Shown: in pieces, positions 27,585-36,528 of the stretch | How the letters are laid out: each line of letters starts with the position of its first letter | Position numbering within the stretch: the stretch's first letter is position 1 | DNA from: Nocardioides conyzicola | GTDB lineage: Bacteria > Actinomycetota > Actinomycetes > Propionibacteriales > Nocardioidaceae | NCBI RefSeq assembly: GCF_039543825.1 | Contig: NZ_BAABKM010000002.1 | Location: forward strand, 1,644,133-1,708,132 | DNA: 64,000 nt | Direction: 5' to 3' | The notes under the pieces: model-generated | What the model was told of the DNA's origin: nothing | The model's database searches: none | The model's input: only the letters and a program-made list of their open reading frames with translations | Made by a program: the position numbers and the translations under genes

Positions 27585-28148
27585 ATGAGCCGGCGCGACC
27601 AGATCCTCGCCACGGCGGCGGAGCTCTTCGCCTCCCGGGGCTACCACGGGGTCTCCGTGGCCGACCTGGGTGCCGCCTGCGGGATCTCCGGGCCGGCGCT
27701 CTACAAGCACTTCCCCTCCAAGCAGGCGATGCTCGCCGAGATGCTGGTCTCGATCAGCGAGGAGCTGCTGCGCGAGGGCCGGCGGCGGGTCGCCGAGACG
27801 CCCGAGCCCGACGCGGCGCTGGCCGCCCTCGTCGACTGGCACGTCGACTTCGCGCTGCGGCACCGGCCGCTCATCGTCGTCCAGGACCGCGACTGGGAGT
27901 CGCTGCCCGTCGACGCCCGCGAGCAGGTGCGCGCCCTGCAGCGCGAGTACGTCGACCTCTGGGCGGCCGAGCTGCAGCTGCTCCACCCGAGGCTCGAGCT
28001 GGCGACCGCCCGGTCGATGGCGCACGCGGCGTTCGGGCTGATCAACTCCACCCCGCACAGCAGCCTGCTGCCGGACTCCGAGATGCGAGCACTGCTGAGC
28101 CGGATGGGTCTCGCGGCCCTCGGCGTACCGCTGAATCAGCCCACGTAG
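27585..28148 (+). CDS. TetR-family repressor of the leucine-catabolic operon
   Basis: 187 residues. N-terminal HTH: ILATAAELFASRGYHGVSVADL then CGISGPALYKHFPSK. The C-terminal domain is the usual variable ligand-binding helix bundle, with WHVDFALRHRPLIVVQDRDW. ATG start 7 bp after TAACCT (leaderless). Relatives near acyl-CoA genes sense acyl-CoAs; a branched-chain acyl-CoA is the likely signal, by inference. The 3' end overlaps the convergent TIG gene by 13 bp. Confidence 0.9.
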   Translation: MSRRDQILATAAELFASRGYHGVSVADLGAACGISGPALYKHFPSKQAMLAEMLVSISEELLREGRRRVAETPEPDAALAALVDWHVDFALRHRPLIVVQDRDWESLPVDAREQVRALQREYVDLWAAELQLLHPRLELATARSMAHAAFGLINSTPHSSLLPDSEMRALLSRMGLAALGVPLNQPT

Positions 28149-29875
28149 ACCCAGGCCGCGGCGGAGAAGGCGGCGAGAGCGACGCCGCCGCGGTTCGAGA
28201 GGCCGCCGAGGGCCTCGTGCGGTGAGTACGTCCGCCACGACCGACCGGCCCAGACCGTCTGCGCACCGTCGAACCGGACGCAGTAGTCGCTGGCGCAGGA
28301 GACGGTCGACGGCTGCGCGTCGACGTCCCGGTTGAAGCCGTACCGGCGCAGGAGCGTCCACCTGCCGTCGGCGTACGTCCACTGCAGGGAGTCGTACTGC
28401 GACTCCTGGTCGATGTCGCTGCCCTGCTGGTGGTAGACGTACGCCCCCACCGCCACGCACGTGCCGTTGTCGGCGCAAACCACCCGACGGATGGTGACAC
28501 GCGGGTTCTGTGCCGCGTCCGCGGGCAGGGTCGCTCTGCTCACCGTCCAGGCACCCCCGGCGGACCGGACCCACAGCGCGCCCTCGGCGTCACCGGCCGC
28601 ATCCTCGTACTGCCCGACGGCCACGCACGTGCCGGTCGCCGCGCACGTGGTCGCGCTGATGTAGCCGGTGCCCGACGCCGCTCCCGGCGGCAACGGGATG
28701 CTGGTGGCCGTCCACGAGCCGCCCGCGAGGGTCCACACGGCGCTCGCCAACCCGGAGCCCCGCGTGAGGTCGAAGGTGGCGAGACAGACGGCCGGGCCGC
28801 ACGCGGCACCGATGTGGTCCGTCGGCGCGTAGGACAAGCCTGCGGGCGCAGGTGCCTCGCTCACCATCCAGGCAGCACCGGTCCGCGCCCACAGGGCCCG
28901 GCGCGAGGACAGTCCCGGGTCGGCCAGGTAGACACCGCCCGCCGCGCAGGTGGCGCCGCCACAGGCGACGTCCACGACCGAGCCGAGGTCGACGCGCACC
29001 GCGTTGCTGGGCAGCGGGGCGATCGCGACCGACCAGACGCCATGGTCCGACGTCCAGAAGGCAGGACGGAGGTTGCCACCCAGCTCATAGGCTCCGCGCG
29101 CGGCACAGACCGACCCGGCGCAGCTGACGTCCGTGACGTGCGCGCCCGTACCGGCGTCGGCGTCTGCCGGCACCGGCGGAGCGGTGGCGGTCCACCCGCC
29201 CGGGGTCAACGCCCACAGGAGAGCGGCATCCTCGTCGCGTCCGTCGCGGTGGGCCTGATAGACGGCGTACGCCGCGCAGACCCCGGCGGCGCCGCACGAG
29301 ATCCGGAGCGGGACGGGATGAGGATTGGTGGCGGCGCCGTCGGGCACCGGGGCCCGAGTCCCGGACCAGTGGACCCCGCTCAGCGTCCAGAGCACCGCGG
29401 CATCGTTCCCGGACCGCTGCCGATAGGTCCCGGTCGCCACGCAATGGCGGTCCGCCCAGCAGGCGGACTGACTGATCCGGGGTGCGAAGGCCGCGTCGGA
29501 CGGCCTGGGGAGCGCGGTCCGCACCCAGTCCGCGTAGCGGAACCGGTCGGCGCGCACCGCCTTCGACGTCCCGTGCCTCGTCACGACCCTGACGTGCACG
29601 ACACCCACCGCGTGGGCCGGCGCCGTGACTGTGAGGGAACCTGCCGAGCGGACGACCACCCGCGTGCCGCGGGCGTTGCCGAAGAGCACCCGGACGACCT
29701 GGGTCAGGTGCTTGCCCCTGATCGTGACCCGCGTGCCGCCGGCGGTCGGCCCCGACGCGACCGACAACCGGGTCACCGACGGCCTCGAGACGGCCGACGC
29801 CGGGTGCGGTGCGGCCACCACGGACATGGTGACGCCGAGCAGGAGGGCGAGGAGCAGACGGATCTTCGGGTACAT
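28136..29875 (-). CDS. Secreted IPT/TIG-domain protein with eight cysteine-pair repeats
   Basis: 579 residues from the ATG at 29875 with GAGGTGA upstream. A signal peptide (1-28, ends ASA) precedes one IPT/TIG domain (about 30-115; SGPTAGGTRVTIRGKHL). Then come about eight repeats of 50-60 residues, each with two close cysteines, e.g. SCGAAGVCAAYAVY, SCAGSVCAARGAY and TCAATGTCVAVGQY, and a TV-W motif. The pattern suggests a disulfide-braced beta-propeller on the cell surface. Ligand unknown. Confidence 0.75.
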   Translation of the reverse strand: MYPKIRLLLALLLGVTMSVVAAPHPASAVSRPSVTRLSVASGPTAGGTRVTIRGKHLTQVVRVLFGNARGTRVVVRSAGSLTVTAPAHAVGVVHVRVVTRHGTSKAVRADRFRYADWVRTALPRPSDAAFAPRISQSACWADRHCVATGTYRQRSGNDAAVLWTLSGVHWSGTRAPVPDGAATNPHPVPLRISCGAAGVCAAYAVYQAHRDGRDEDAALLWALTPGGWTATAPPVPADADAGTGAHVTDVSCAGSVCAARGAYELGGNLRPAFWTSDHGVWSVAIAPLPSNAVRVDLGSVVDVACGGATCAAGGVYLADPGLSSRRALWARTGAAWMVSEAPAPAGLSYAPTDHIGAACGPAVCLATFDLTRGSGLASAVWTLAGGSWTATSIPLPPGAASGTGYISATTCAATGTCVAVGQYEDAAGDAEGALWVRSAGGAWTVSRATLPADAAQNPRVTIRRVVCADNGTCVAVGAYVYHQQGSDIDQESQYDSLQWTYADGRWTLLRRYGFNRDVDAQPSTVSCASDYCVRFDGAQTVWAGRSWRTYSPHEALGGLSNRGGVALAAFSAAAWVYVG

Positions 29876-29941
29876 GGGTCACCTCGTTCGACATCCAGGG
29901 GCGTCCACGAGTCGCACCGCGTCGGAGCGTGCCACCGACCG

Positions 29942-30619
29942 TCAGCCAGCGGCATCGCCCGTCTCGGGTATCTCCTCACCCAGGAGACGCGCGGCGTACA
30001 GCGCGGCCTCGACGGCCAGGTCCAGGTCGGCGTCGACCTCCACGTCCAGGCCGTCGATCACGACGGTGCGGGCGTGCAGGCGCGCGAGCAGCTCGTCGCG
30101 GGGCAGCCCACGCAGCTGGAAGAGCACGAACGGGTCGGCGTCGACGAGCCACGCCAGCTGGTAGAGCACCGCCAGCGCGTGCGTGCAGGGGTCGGTCCAG
30201 TGGTCGCAGCCGCAGGTCGAGCCGAGCTCGTAGCCGCTCGGCAGCAGCTCCGCGCCCGACTCGTCGGCCTGCTCCACCAGGTCGTGGGGCAGCTCGCCGG
30301 ACACCAGCGCCGCGACCCGGCCGGCCGCCGCGGCGACCGTCTCGACCAGGGCGTCGACGGCCGCGGCGTCGAAGACGGGCAGGCTGCCCTCGACCGTCCA
30401 GAGGCCCCGCGCGTCCTCGACCGACGCGACGTACCGTCCCGGCTCGGTGGCGACCTGACCGACCTGGCCGCCCCGCGCCAGCACGCGGGCGGCGCGCAGG
30501 TCGGCCTCGGCGTACGACGCCTCCTCGACCGCGCGCACCCAGGCCTTGCCCCACCACGTCGTCGCCCGGGCGGCCCCGCGCCGCGGCGCGACGCGGGGGT
30601 GCAGGACCACCACCGCCAT
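29942..30619 (-). CDS. SWIM zinc-finger protein
   Basis: 225 residues from the ATG at 30619, which shares one base with the SNF2 stop (TGATG). The SWIM motif CGCDHWTDPCTHA lies near residues 136-148. An N-terminal WWGKAWVRAVEE segment is typical of actinobacterial SWIM proteins next to SNF2 helicases. It may bind DNA or protein for the helicase. The two-gene arrangement is conserved in actinobacteria. Confidence 0.88.
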   Translation of the reverse strand: MAVVVLHPRVAPRRGAARATTWWGKAWVRAVEEASYAEADLRAARVLARGGQVGQVATEPGRYVASVEDARGLWTVEGSLPVFDAAAVDALVETVAAAAGRVAALVSGELPHDLVEQADESGAELLPSGYELGSTCGCDHWTDPCTHALAVLYQLAWLVDADPFVLFQLRGLPRDELLARLHARTVVIDGLDVEVDADLDLAVEAALYAARLLGEEIPETGDAAG

Positions 30620-33309
30620 CAGTCGTCCATCGCGTCCGGGCGCAGGGAGACCAGGTCGCGGAGCTCGTCGTTGCTGAGCTCGGTGAGAGCGGCCTCGCCC
30701 CGTCCCAGCACCGCGTCGGCGAGCGCCCGCTTGCGGCCGAGCATCTCGGCGATCTTCTCCTCGATCGTCCCGCGGGTGATCATCCGGTGCACCTGCACCG
30801 GCCGGGTCTGGCCGATCCGGTAGGCGCGGTCGGTCGCCTGCTCCTCGACGGCGGGGTTCCACCAGCGGTCGACGTGGAGCACGTGGTCGGCGCGGGTCAG
30901 GTTGAGCCCGGTCCCGCCGGCCTTCAGCGACAGCAGGAACACCGGCGACTCCCCCGCCTGGAAGCGCCGCACCATCGCCTCCCGCTCCCGCACGGGCGTG
31001 CCGCCGTGCAGGAACTGGTGCGGGACGCCCGCGCGGTCCAGGTGCGCCTCGAGCAGGCGGCCCATCGCGACGTACTGCGTGAAGACCAGCGCCGCGCCGT
31101 CCTCGGCGAGCACCGTGCCGAGCAGCTCGTCGAGGAGGTCGATCTTCTGCGACCGCCCGGACAGGCGTACGGCGGACTGCTTGAGGAACTGGGCCGGGTG
31201 GTTGCAGATCTGCTTCAGCCCGGTGAGCAGCTTGAGCACCAGCCCGCGGCGGGTGTCTTCGTCGGCGCGCTCGATCCGCTCCATGATGTCCCGGACGAAC
31301 GACTCGTAGAGCACCACCTGCTCGCGGGTCAGCCCGATCCGGTGGTCGGTCTCGGTCTTGGCCGGCAGCTCGGGCGCGATGCCGGGGTCGGACTTGCGCC
31401 GACGCAGCAGGAACGGGCCGATCAGCTCCGCGAACTGCGCCGCCTTGGTCGGCTCCTTGCCCGACTCGATCGGCGCGGCCCACGCCTTGCGGAAAGCGTT
31501 GCGGCTGCCGAGCAGCCCCGGGATCGCCCAGTCGAGGATCGCCCAGAGCTCGGTCAGGTTGTTCTCGACCGGCGTGCCGGTGAGCGCGACCCGAGCCGTG
31601 CTCGGGATGGTGCGCAGCGCGCGGGCCGTCGACGTACGCGGGTTCTTGACGTGCTGCGCCTCGTCCGCGACGACCAGGTCCCACCCGACGGACGCGAGCC
31701 GCTCGGCGTCACGCTGCATCGTGCCGTACGTCGTGAGCACGAACCCGTCGCCGGCACCGGCGAGGTCCCTCGCGCTCCCGTGGAAGCGGACGACGGGCAC
31801 GCCGGGGGCGAAGCGGTGCACCTCGTCCTCCCAGTTGCCCAGCAGGCTCGCGGGGCAGACGACCAGCGTCGGCCCGGTCGCCCCGCGCTCGTGGCGGTGC
31901 AGGTGCAGCGCGATCAGCGTGATCGTCTTGCCGAGCCCCATGTCGTCGGCCAGGCACGCGCCGAGACCGAGCGAGGTCAGCTCGGCCAGCCAGGTCAGTC
32001 CGTGCCGCTGGTAGTCGCGCAGCGTCGCGGTCAGCCCGGCCGGCGCCTCGACCGGCTCGCGGGTCGACGCGGTCAGCAGCTGCTCGCGCACCTTCAGCAG
32101 GCTGGCGCCGACGACGACCTGCTCGGGCGCGCCGTCGGTGCCGACCTGCACGACGCCGGTGAGCGCGGCCGCCACGGCCTCGGCCGGCTTCACCGTGCGC
32201 AGCAGCCGCTTGCGGGCCTTGCGGACGATCGCCGGGTCGACGACGGTCCAGTTGCCGCGCAGCCGCATCAGCGGGGTGGCCGACGACGCGAGCTGGTCCA
32301 TCTCGGCGTCGCTCAGCGGGTCGCCGTGCAGCGCCACCTGCCACTTGAACGCGAAGAGCGCCTCGGTCCCGAGCAGCGGCTCGTTGAGCGGCTCCTCCCG
32401 CGGCGCGGCCGGAGCGGCGCGGTCGAGCGTCGCGGTCGCGCTCAGGTCGCGCCCCAGGCTGCGCGGCCACAGCACGTCGATGCCGCGCTCGCGGAGCGTG
32501 CCGACCCCCTCGTCGAGGAGGCTGACCAGCTCGTCGGTGTCGAGCACGATCTGGTCGGGCACCCGCAGCTCCAGCAGCCGGTCCAGCACCGGCCACGCGT
32601 CGGCGGCGGCCCGCAGCGCGATGGTCGCGTGGGTGCGCGCCCGCCCGCCGAACCCGTGCTCGTCGGCGTCGTGGGTCCACAGCGTCGCCAGGTCGCAGAG
32701 GTGCAGCGGGTTCTGCTCGTCGTGCACCTGCGGCACGAGGCGTACGGCGCCGGCAACCAGCTCCTCCTCGTCCGCCTCGACCCGGATCGAGAGCCGCACC
32801 AGCTGCGGCAGGTCGGTCGGGTCGACCCGGCGGTGCTGGGCGAGCCGGGACTGCAGGCGCTCCTCGAACGTCGGTCCCCGCGGCGCGGCCGGCCGCCGCT
32901 CCGGCGTCTCCACCGGGGGCTGCCGCGGCATGGCGTCGGCGATGGCGTCGATGAGGTCGCGCACCAGCCGCTCGTCGTCCCGCTGCGAGCGGGCGAGCAT
33001 CTCGATCCGGTCCTCGTCGTCCTCGTCGAGCCCGCTGATCCGCCAGCTCGGCGTACCGGTGCCGGCGGCGGACACGCTGGGCGCGAACTTGCCCGCCGCC
33101 ACGAACCGCATCCCCAGCAGCGCCGCCCCCGACAGCAGCCCCACGCTCGGGTGCAGGTCCTCCCGGTTGCGGGCCTTCGTCAGGACCGGCAGCGCGGCCC
33201 GGATCGGCAGCGCGACTGTACGGCGCGCGTCGGTGAACTCCACGACCCCTTCCCGCGGCGGATCGGCGGCCCGGAAGGTCGCCGGACCGGAGAGCGGGAC
33301 GAAGGACAC
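30619..33309 (-). CDS. SNF2-family DEAD/DEAH helicase-like ATPase
   Basis: 896 residues, GTG start with TAGCGT 6 bp upstream. Walker A DDMGLGKT (about 455) and the DEAQ box VADEAQHVKNPRT (about 545) open the SNF2 N-lobe; FLLSLKAGGTGLNLTRADHV and DRAYRIGQTRPV mark the C-lobe. The first 400 residues are the usual bacterial SNF2 N-terminal extension. Such enzymes translocate on DNA, perhaps to displace RNA polymerase. Divergent from the glutathione peroxidase gene; coupled to the SWIM gene. Confidence 0.93.
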   Translation of the reverse strand: MSFVPLSGPATFRAADPPREGVVEFTDARRTVALPIRAALPVLTKARNREDLHPSVGLLSGAALLGMRFVAAGKFAPSVSAAGTGTPSWRISGLDEDDEDRIEMLARSQRDDERLVRDLIDAIADAMPRQPPVETPERRPAAPRGPTFEERLQSRLAQHRRVDPTDLPQLVRLSIRVEADEEELVAGAVRLVPQVHDEQNPLHLCDLATLWTHDADEHGFGGRARTHATIALRAAADAWPVLDRLLELRVPDQIVLDTDELVSLLDEGVGTLRERGIDVLWPRSLGRDLSATATLDRAAPAAPREEPLNEPLLGTEALFAFKWQVALHGDPLSDAEMDQLASSATPLMRLRGNWTVVDPAIVRKARKRLLRTVKPAEAVAAALTGVVQVGTDGAPEQVVVGASLLKVREQLLTASTREPVEAPAGLTATLRDYQRHGLTWLAELTSLGLGACLADDMGLGKTITLIALHLHRHERGATGPTLVVCPASLLGNWEDEVHRFAPGVPVVRFHGSARDLAGAGDGFVLTTYGTMQRDAERLASVGWDLVVADEAQHVKNPRTSTARALRTIPSTARVALTGTPVENNLTELWAILDWAIPGLLGSRNAFRKAWAAPIESGKEPTKAAQFAELIGPFLLRRRKSDPGIAPELPAKTETDHRIGLTREQVVLYESFVRDIMERIERADEDTRRGLVLKLLTGLKQICNHPAQFLKQSAVRLSGRSQKIDLLDELLGTVLAEDGAALVFTQYVAMGRLLEAHLDRAGVPHQFLHGGTPVREREAMVRRFQAGESPVFLLSLKAGGTGLNLTRADHVLHVDRWWNPAVEEQATDRAYRIGQTRPVQVHRMITRGTIEEKIAEMLGRKRALADAVLGRGEAALTELSNDELRDLVSLRPDAMDD

Positions 33310-33370
33310 GTGGAGACGCTAGCCCGAGACACCGACACGGTTGTTTCGCCGAGGTTCTACGCTTGTAGTC

Positions 33371-33859
33371 ATGACGATCCTCGACGCCCCGATCGCCCGG
33401 CTCGACGGCACCGCCGCGACGCTCGGCGAGCTCACCGGCGGCAAGCCGGCCCTGCTGGTCAACGTCGCGAGCAAGTGCGGCCTGACCCCGCAGTACACCG
33501 GCCTCGAGCAGCTCCAGGAGACGTACGCCGAGCGCGGCTTCACCGTCGTCGGGCTGCCGTGCAACCAGTTCCTGGGCCAGGAGCCCGGGTCCGCCGAGGA
33601 GATCCAGGAGTTCTGCTCCGCGACGTACGGCGTGACCTTCCCGATGACCGAGAAGATCGAGGTCAACGGCGACGACCGCCACGAGATCTACCAGGCGCTC
33701 GTCGAGACCCCGAACGAGAACGGCGAGGCCGGCGACGTGACCTGGAACTTCGAGAAGTTCCTCGTCGACGGCTCCGGCGCCGTGGTCGCCCGCTTCAGTC
33801 CCGGCGTCGTGCCCGAGGACCCGCAGGTCGTCAGCGCGATCGAGGCCCAGCTCGCCTGA
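33371..33859 (+). CDS. Glutathione-peroxidase-family thiol peroxidase
   Basis: 162 residues from the ATG at 33371, with TACGCT 7 bp upstream. The catalytic set is visible: C36 in NVASKCGLTPQY, Q70 in LPCNQFLGQEPG and W125 in WNFEKFLVDGSG. A second cysteine (C64) and FCSATYG fit a cysteine, thioredoxin-dependent form, as expected in actinobacteria, which lack glutathione. It reduces peroxides in the cytoplasm. Divergent from the SNF2 gene across 61 bp. Confidence 0.93.
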   Translation: MTILDAPIARLDGTAATLGELTGGKPALLVNVASKCGLTPQYTGLEQLQETYAERGFTVVGLPCNQFLGQEPGSAEEIQEFCSATYGVTFPMTEKIEVNGDDRHEIYQALVETPNENGEAGDVTWNFEKFLVDGSGAVVARFSPGVVPEDPQVVSAIEAQLA

Positions 33860-33950
33860 TCCTCGTTGCACTCATGCGGTGACGAAGCCCACTGATCCAG
33901 GAGACACAAGTCGCGTGACCGCTGTCGGTGACGCCACCTAGCCTCGACGG

Positions 33951-35435
33951 GTGAGCACCGAGACCCCCACCCAGTCGTCCCCGGCCTCCGACAAGCTCGA
34001 CCGCGGCGTCCTCGTGATCGCCGGCGTGGTCGTCCTCGGCGCGATCATGTCGATCCTCGACATCACGGTCGTCTCGGTCGCCCTGCAGACCTTCCAGCAG
34101 GAGTTCGACGCCACGTCCGCCCAGGTCGCCTGGACGATGACCGGCTACACGCTGGCGCTCGCCAGCGTGATCCCGCTGACCGGGTGGGCCGCCGACCGCT
34201 TCGGCACCAAGCGGCTCTACCTGATCGCGGTCGGGCTCTTCACGGCAGGATCGGTCCTCTGCGCCTCGGCCTCGTCGCTCGAGATGCTGGTGACCTTCCG
34301 CGTCATCCAGGGCCTGGGCGGCGGCATGCTGATGCCGCTCGGCATGACGATCCTGACCCGCGCGGCCGGCCCGGAGCGCGTCGGCCGCGTGATGGCCGTG
34401 CTCGGCATCCCGATGCTCCTCGGCCCGATCTTCGGCCCGATCATCGGCGGCGCCCTGATCGACTCCGCGTCCTGGCACTGGATCTTCCTGATCAACCTGC
34501 CCATCGGCATCGCCGCGTTCGTCTATGCCTTCGTCGTGCTCCCGAAGGACGACGTCGAGCCGTCCGAGACCTTCGACTGGCTCGGCATGGTGCTGCTGTC
34601 GCCGGGACTCGCCGCGTTCCTGTACGGCGTCTCGTCGATCCCGGAGGCCAAGCAGGAGCACGGCACCGTCTGGACCGCGCAGGTGGTCGCACCCGCCGTG
34701 ATCGGCGTGCTGCTCATCGCCGCGTTCGTCCCGTGGGCCCTCAACCGCAAGAACCTCCACCCGCTGGTGGACCTGCGCCTGTTCAGCAACCGCACGATGA
34801 CCGTCGCGGTGCTCGCGATGTCGCTCTTCGCGATCGCCTTCTTCGGCGCGAGCCTGCTCTTCCCGCTCTACTTCCAGTCGGTCCGGGGCGAGGACGCCCT
34901 GCACGCCGGCGTGCTGCTCGCCCCGCAGGGCATCGGCGCGATGATCACCATGCCGATCGCCGGGATCCTGGCCGACCGGATCGGCCCCGGCAAGATCGTG
35001 CTGGCGGGGATCACCGTGATCACGGTCGGCATGGCGATGTTCACGCAGGTCGAGGCCGACACCTCCTACACCTACCTGCTGTCGGCGCTCTTCATCATGG
35101 GCCTCGGCATGGGCGGCACCATGATGCCGATCATGTCGGCGGCGCTGGCCACCCTCAAGGAGCACGCGATCGCCCGCGGCTCGACCCTGATGAACATCGC
35201 CCAGCAGGTCTCCGCCTCGATGGGCACCGCCCTCTTCTCGGTGCTGCTCACCAACGGCACCATCGACCTGGACCCGACCGACCCCGCGACCTACGTCCCC
35301 GGTCTCGCCGACGCGTTCGCCACGGTCTTCGTGGTCGCGACGATCCTGGTCGCCTGCGTGCTCATCCCCGCCTCCTTCCTGCCGCGCAAGAAGATCGATC
35401 ACGCCGTGGACCCGACGGTGCTCGTCGGGCACTGA
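33951..35435 (+). CDS. MFS drug exporter of the DHA2 (EmrB/QacA) type
   Basis: 494 residues, GTG start with TAGCCT 6 bp upstream. About 14 membrane segments are spread through the protein. Family motifs are LDITVVSVALQTFQ in helix 1, GWAADRFGTKRLY (motif A) and RVIQGLGGGMLMP. DHA2 proteins export drugs or toxic compounds by proton antiport. Substrate unknown. Its stop abuts the stop of the convergent oxidoreductase gene with no gap. Confidence 0.92.
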   Translation: MSTETPTQSSPASDKLDRGVLVIAGVVVLGAIMSILDITVVSVALQTFQQEFDATSAQVAWTMTGYTLALASVIPLTGWAADRFGTKRLYLIAVGLFTAGSVLCASASSLEMLVTFRVIQGLGGGMLMPLGMTILTRAAGPERVGRVMAVLGIPMLLGPIFGPIIGGALIDSASWHWIFLINLPIGIAAFVYAFVVLPKDDVEPSETFDWLGMVLLSPGLAAFLYGVSSIPEAKQEHGTVWTAQVVAPAVIGVLLIAAFVPWALNRKNLHPLVDLRLFSNRTMTVAVLAMSLFAIAFFGASLLFPLYFQSVRGEDALHAGVLLAPQGIGAMITMPIAGILADRIGPGKIVLAGITVITVGMAMFTQVEADTSYTYLLSALFIMGLGMGGTMMPIMSAALATLKEHAIARGSTLMNIAQQVSASMGTALFSVLLTNGTIDLDPTDPATYVPGLADAFATVFVVATILVACVLIPASFLPRKKIDHAVDPTVLVGH

Positions 35436-36476
35436 TCAGAGCGCGATCCGGCCGGTCACCGGAGGCAGGTCCGCGAGCGTGACGATGCCGGGCGGCGCGG
35501 CGACGACGTACGGCACGGCGTTGGTGACCGGCATCGCGGTGTAGATCATCCCGAGGTCCATGAACCCCTCGGTCCAGCCCTTCGGCGGCAGGCAGTGCAG
35601 GACGGTGCGCATGTTGGGCACCCCGAAGACCTGGATCACGTGCCCGTGCTGGAGCGGCTTCGGCGGGGTGACGTGCTCGCCCATGGTCCAGTTGAAGCCG
35701 ACGCTGACGACGTTGCGATCGCCGACCCAGCCCCGGTGGTAGCCCATCACGCCGCCGACGGTGCCGGCCGGGATGGTCATGAAGCCCAGGTCGCTGTCGC
35801 CGGTGGCCGCGGTGAACTCGACGTCGAAGCTCATCCGGTCGAGCGTCACCCCGAGCGCGTCGGCCATCATCGCCGCGGACTCGGCGAAGACCTCGCTCTC
35901 CCGGCGCACGCTCTCGGCGAGACCGGGCGTCGCGGGGTCGAGCGAGAAGCCCATCGCCGTCTGGGTCTCCGCGCTCTCGTACGTCGAGCAGTCGACCGAC
36001 TCGGTGATCCGGATCTCGTCGACCTGCTCGCAGGAGCCGCTGAGCACCATCCCGACCATGTTGGTCATGCCCGGGTGCGCGCCGCTGCCGAAGATCGAGG
36101 CGTGGCCGCTCTCGCAGGCCTTCTCGATCCGCTCGCGGTCCTCCGGGGTCTGCTTGCCGCCGGTGATCCAGGCGGCCGACGTACAGACGTTCACGCCCGA
36201 CTCGAGCAGCGCGCACAGCTCGTCGACGCTCGGCCACAGCGGGTTGTAGCAGCACGCGTCGGCGCCGAGCGCGAGCAGCGCCGCGACGTCGTTGGTGGCC
36301 ACGATCCCGGTCGGCTCCGCCTGCCCGCACAGCTCGGCGGCGTCCTTGCCCACCTTGTCGGCCCCGTGGGCGTAGACGCCGACCAGCTCCATGTCCGGGC
36401 GGCCGATGATGGCGTGCAGCGAGCGCCGGCCGATGTTGCCGGTCGTCCACTGGATCACGCGCAGAGGTCTGTCCAT
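35436..36476 (-). CDS. DapB-like NAD(P)-binding dehydrogenase of unknown substrate
   Basis: 346 residues. The N-terminal Rossmann part has IQWTTGNIGRRSLHAI, typical of the family that includes 2,4-diaminopentanoate dehydrogenase and dihydrodipicolinate-reductase-like proteins of actinobacteria. GSGAHPGMTNMVG lies in the middle. It has no lysine-pathway neighbours, so dapB itself is unlikely. The ATG lies 2 bp from a KstR-like palindrome and 6 bp from TAGTGT, so the message is probably leaderless and repressed by that site. A role in steroid or lipid breakdown is inferred from the operator alone. Confidence 0.75.
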   Translation of the reverse strand: MDRPLRVIQWTTGNIGRRSLHAIIGRPDMELVGVYAHGADKVGKDAAELCGQAEPTGIVATNDVAALLALGADACCYNPLWPSVDELCALLESGVNVCTSAAWITGGKQTPEDRERIEKACESGHASIFGSGAHPGMTNMVGMVLSGSCEQVDEIRITESVDCSTYESAETQTAMGFSLDPATPGLAESVRRESEVFAESAAMMADALGVTLDRMSFDVEFTAATGDSDLGFMTIPAGTVGGVMGYHRGWVGDRNVVSVGFNWTMGEHVTPPKPLQHGHVIQVFGVPNMRTVLHCLPPKGWTEGFMDLGMIYTAMPVTNAVPYVVAAPPGIVTLADLPPVTGRIAL

Positions 36477-36478
36477 GG

Positions 36479-36508
36479 CCGCACACTAGAACGTGTTCTA
36501 GTGTGCGG
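36479..36508. promoter_or_regulatory. KstR-like 30-bp palindrome
   Basis: Perfect 14-bp arms around a 2-bp centre: CCGCACACTAGAAC-gt-GTTCTAGTGTGCGG. The core TAGAACGTGTTCTA matches the known KstR pattern TnnAACnnGTTnnA. It covers the -10 (TAGTGT) of the gene starting at 36476. It is also 21 bp from the end of the teichoic-type transferase gene, whose stop is at 36529. Confidence 0.7.
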
Positions 36509-36528
36509 TCCAGCCTCACGGCCGATCG

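Noticed and set aside
29929..33882. Long plus-strand frame (1317 codons) across SWIM and SNF2
   Set aside because: The translation is Arg/Pro-rich with no domain, and the opposite strand has conserved SWIM and SNF2 motifs.
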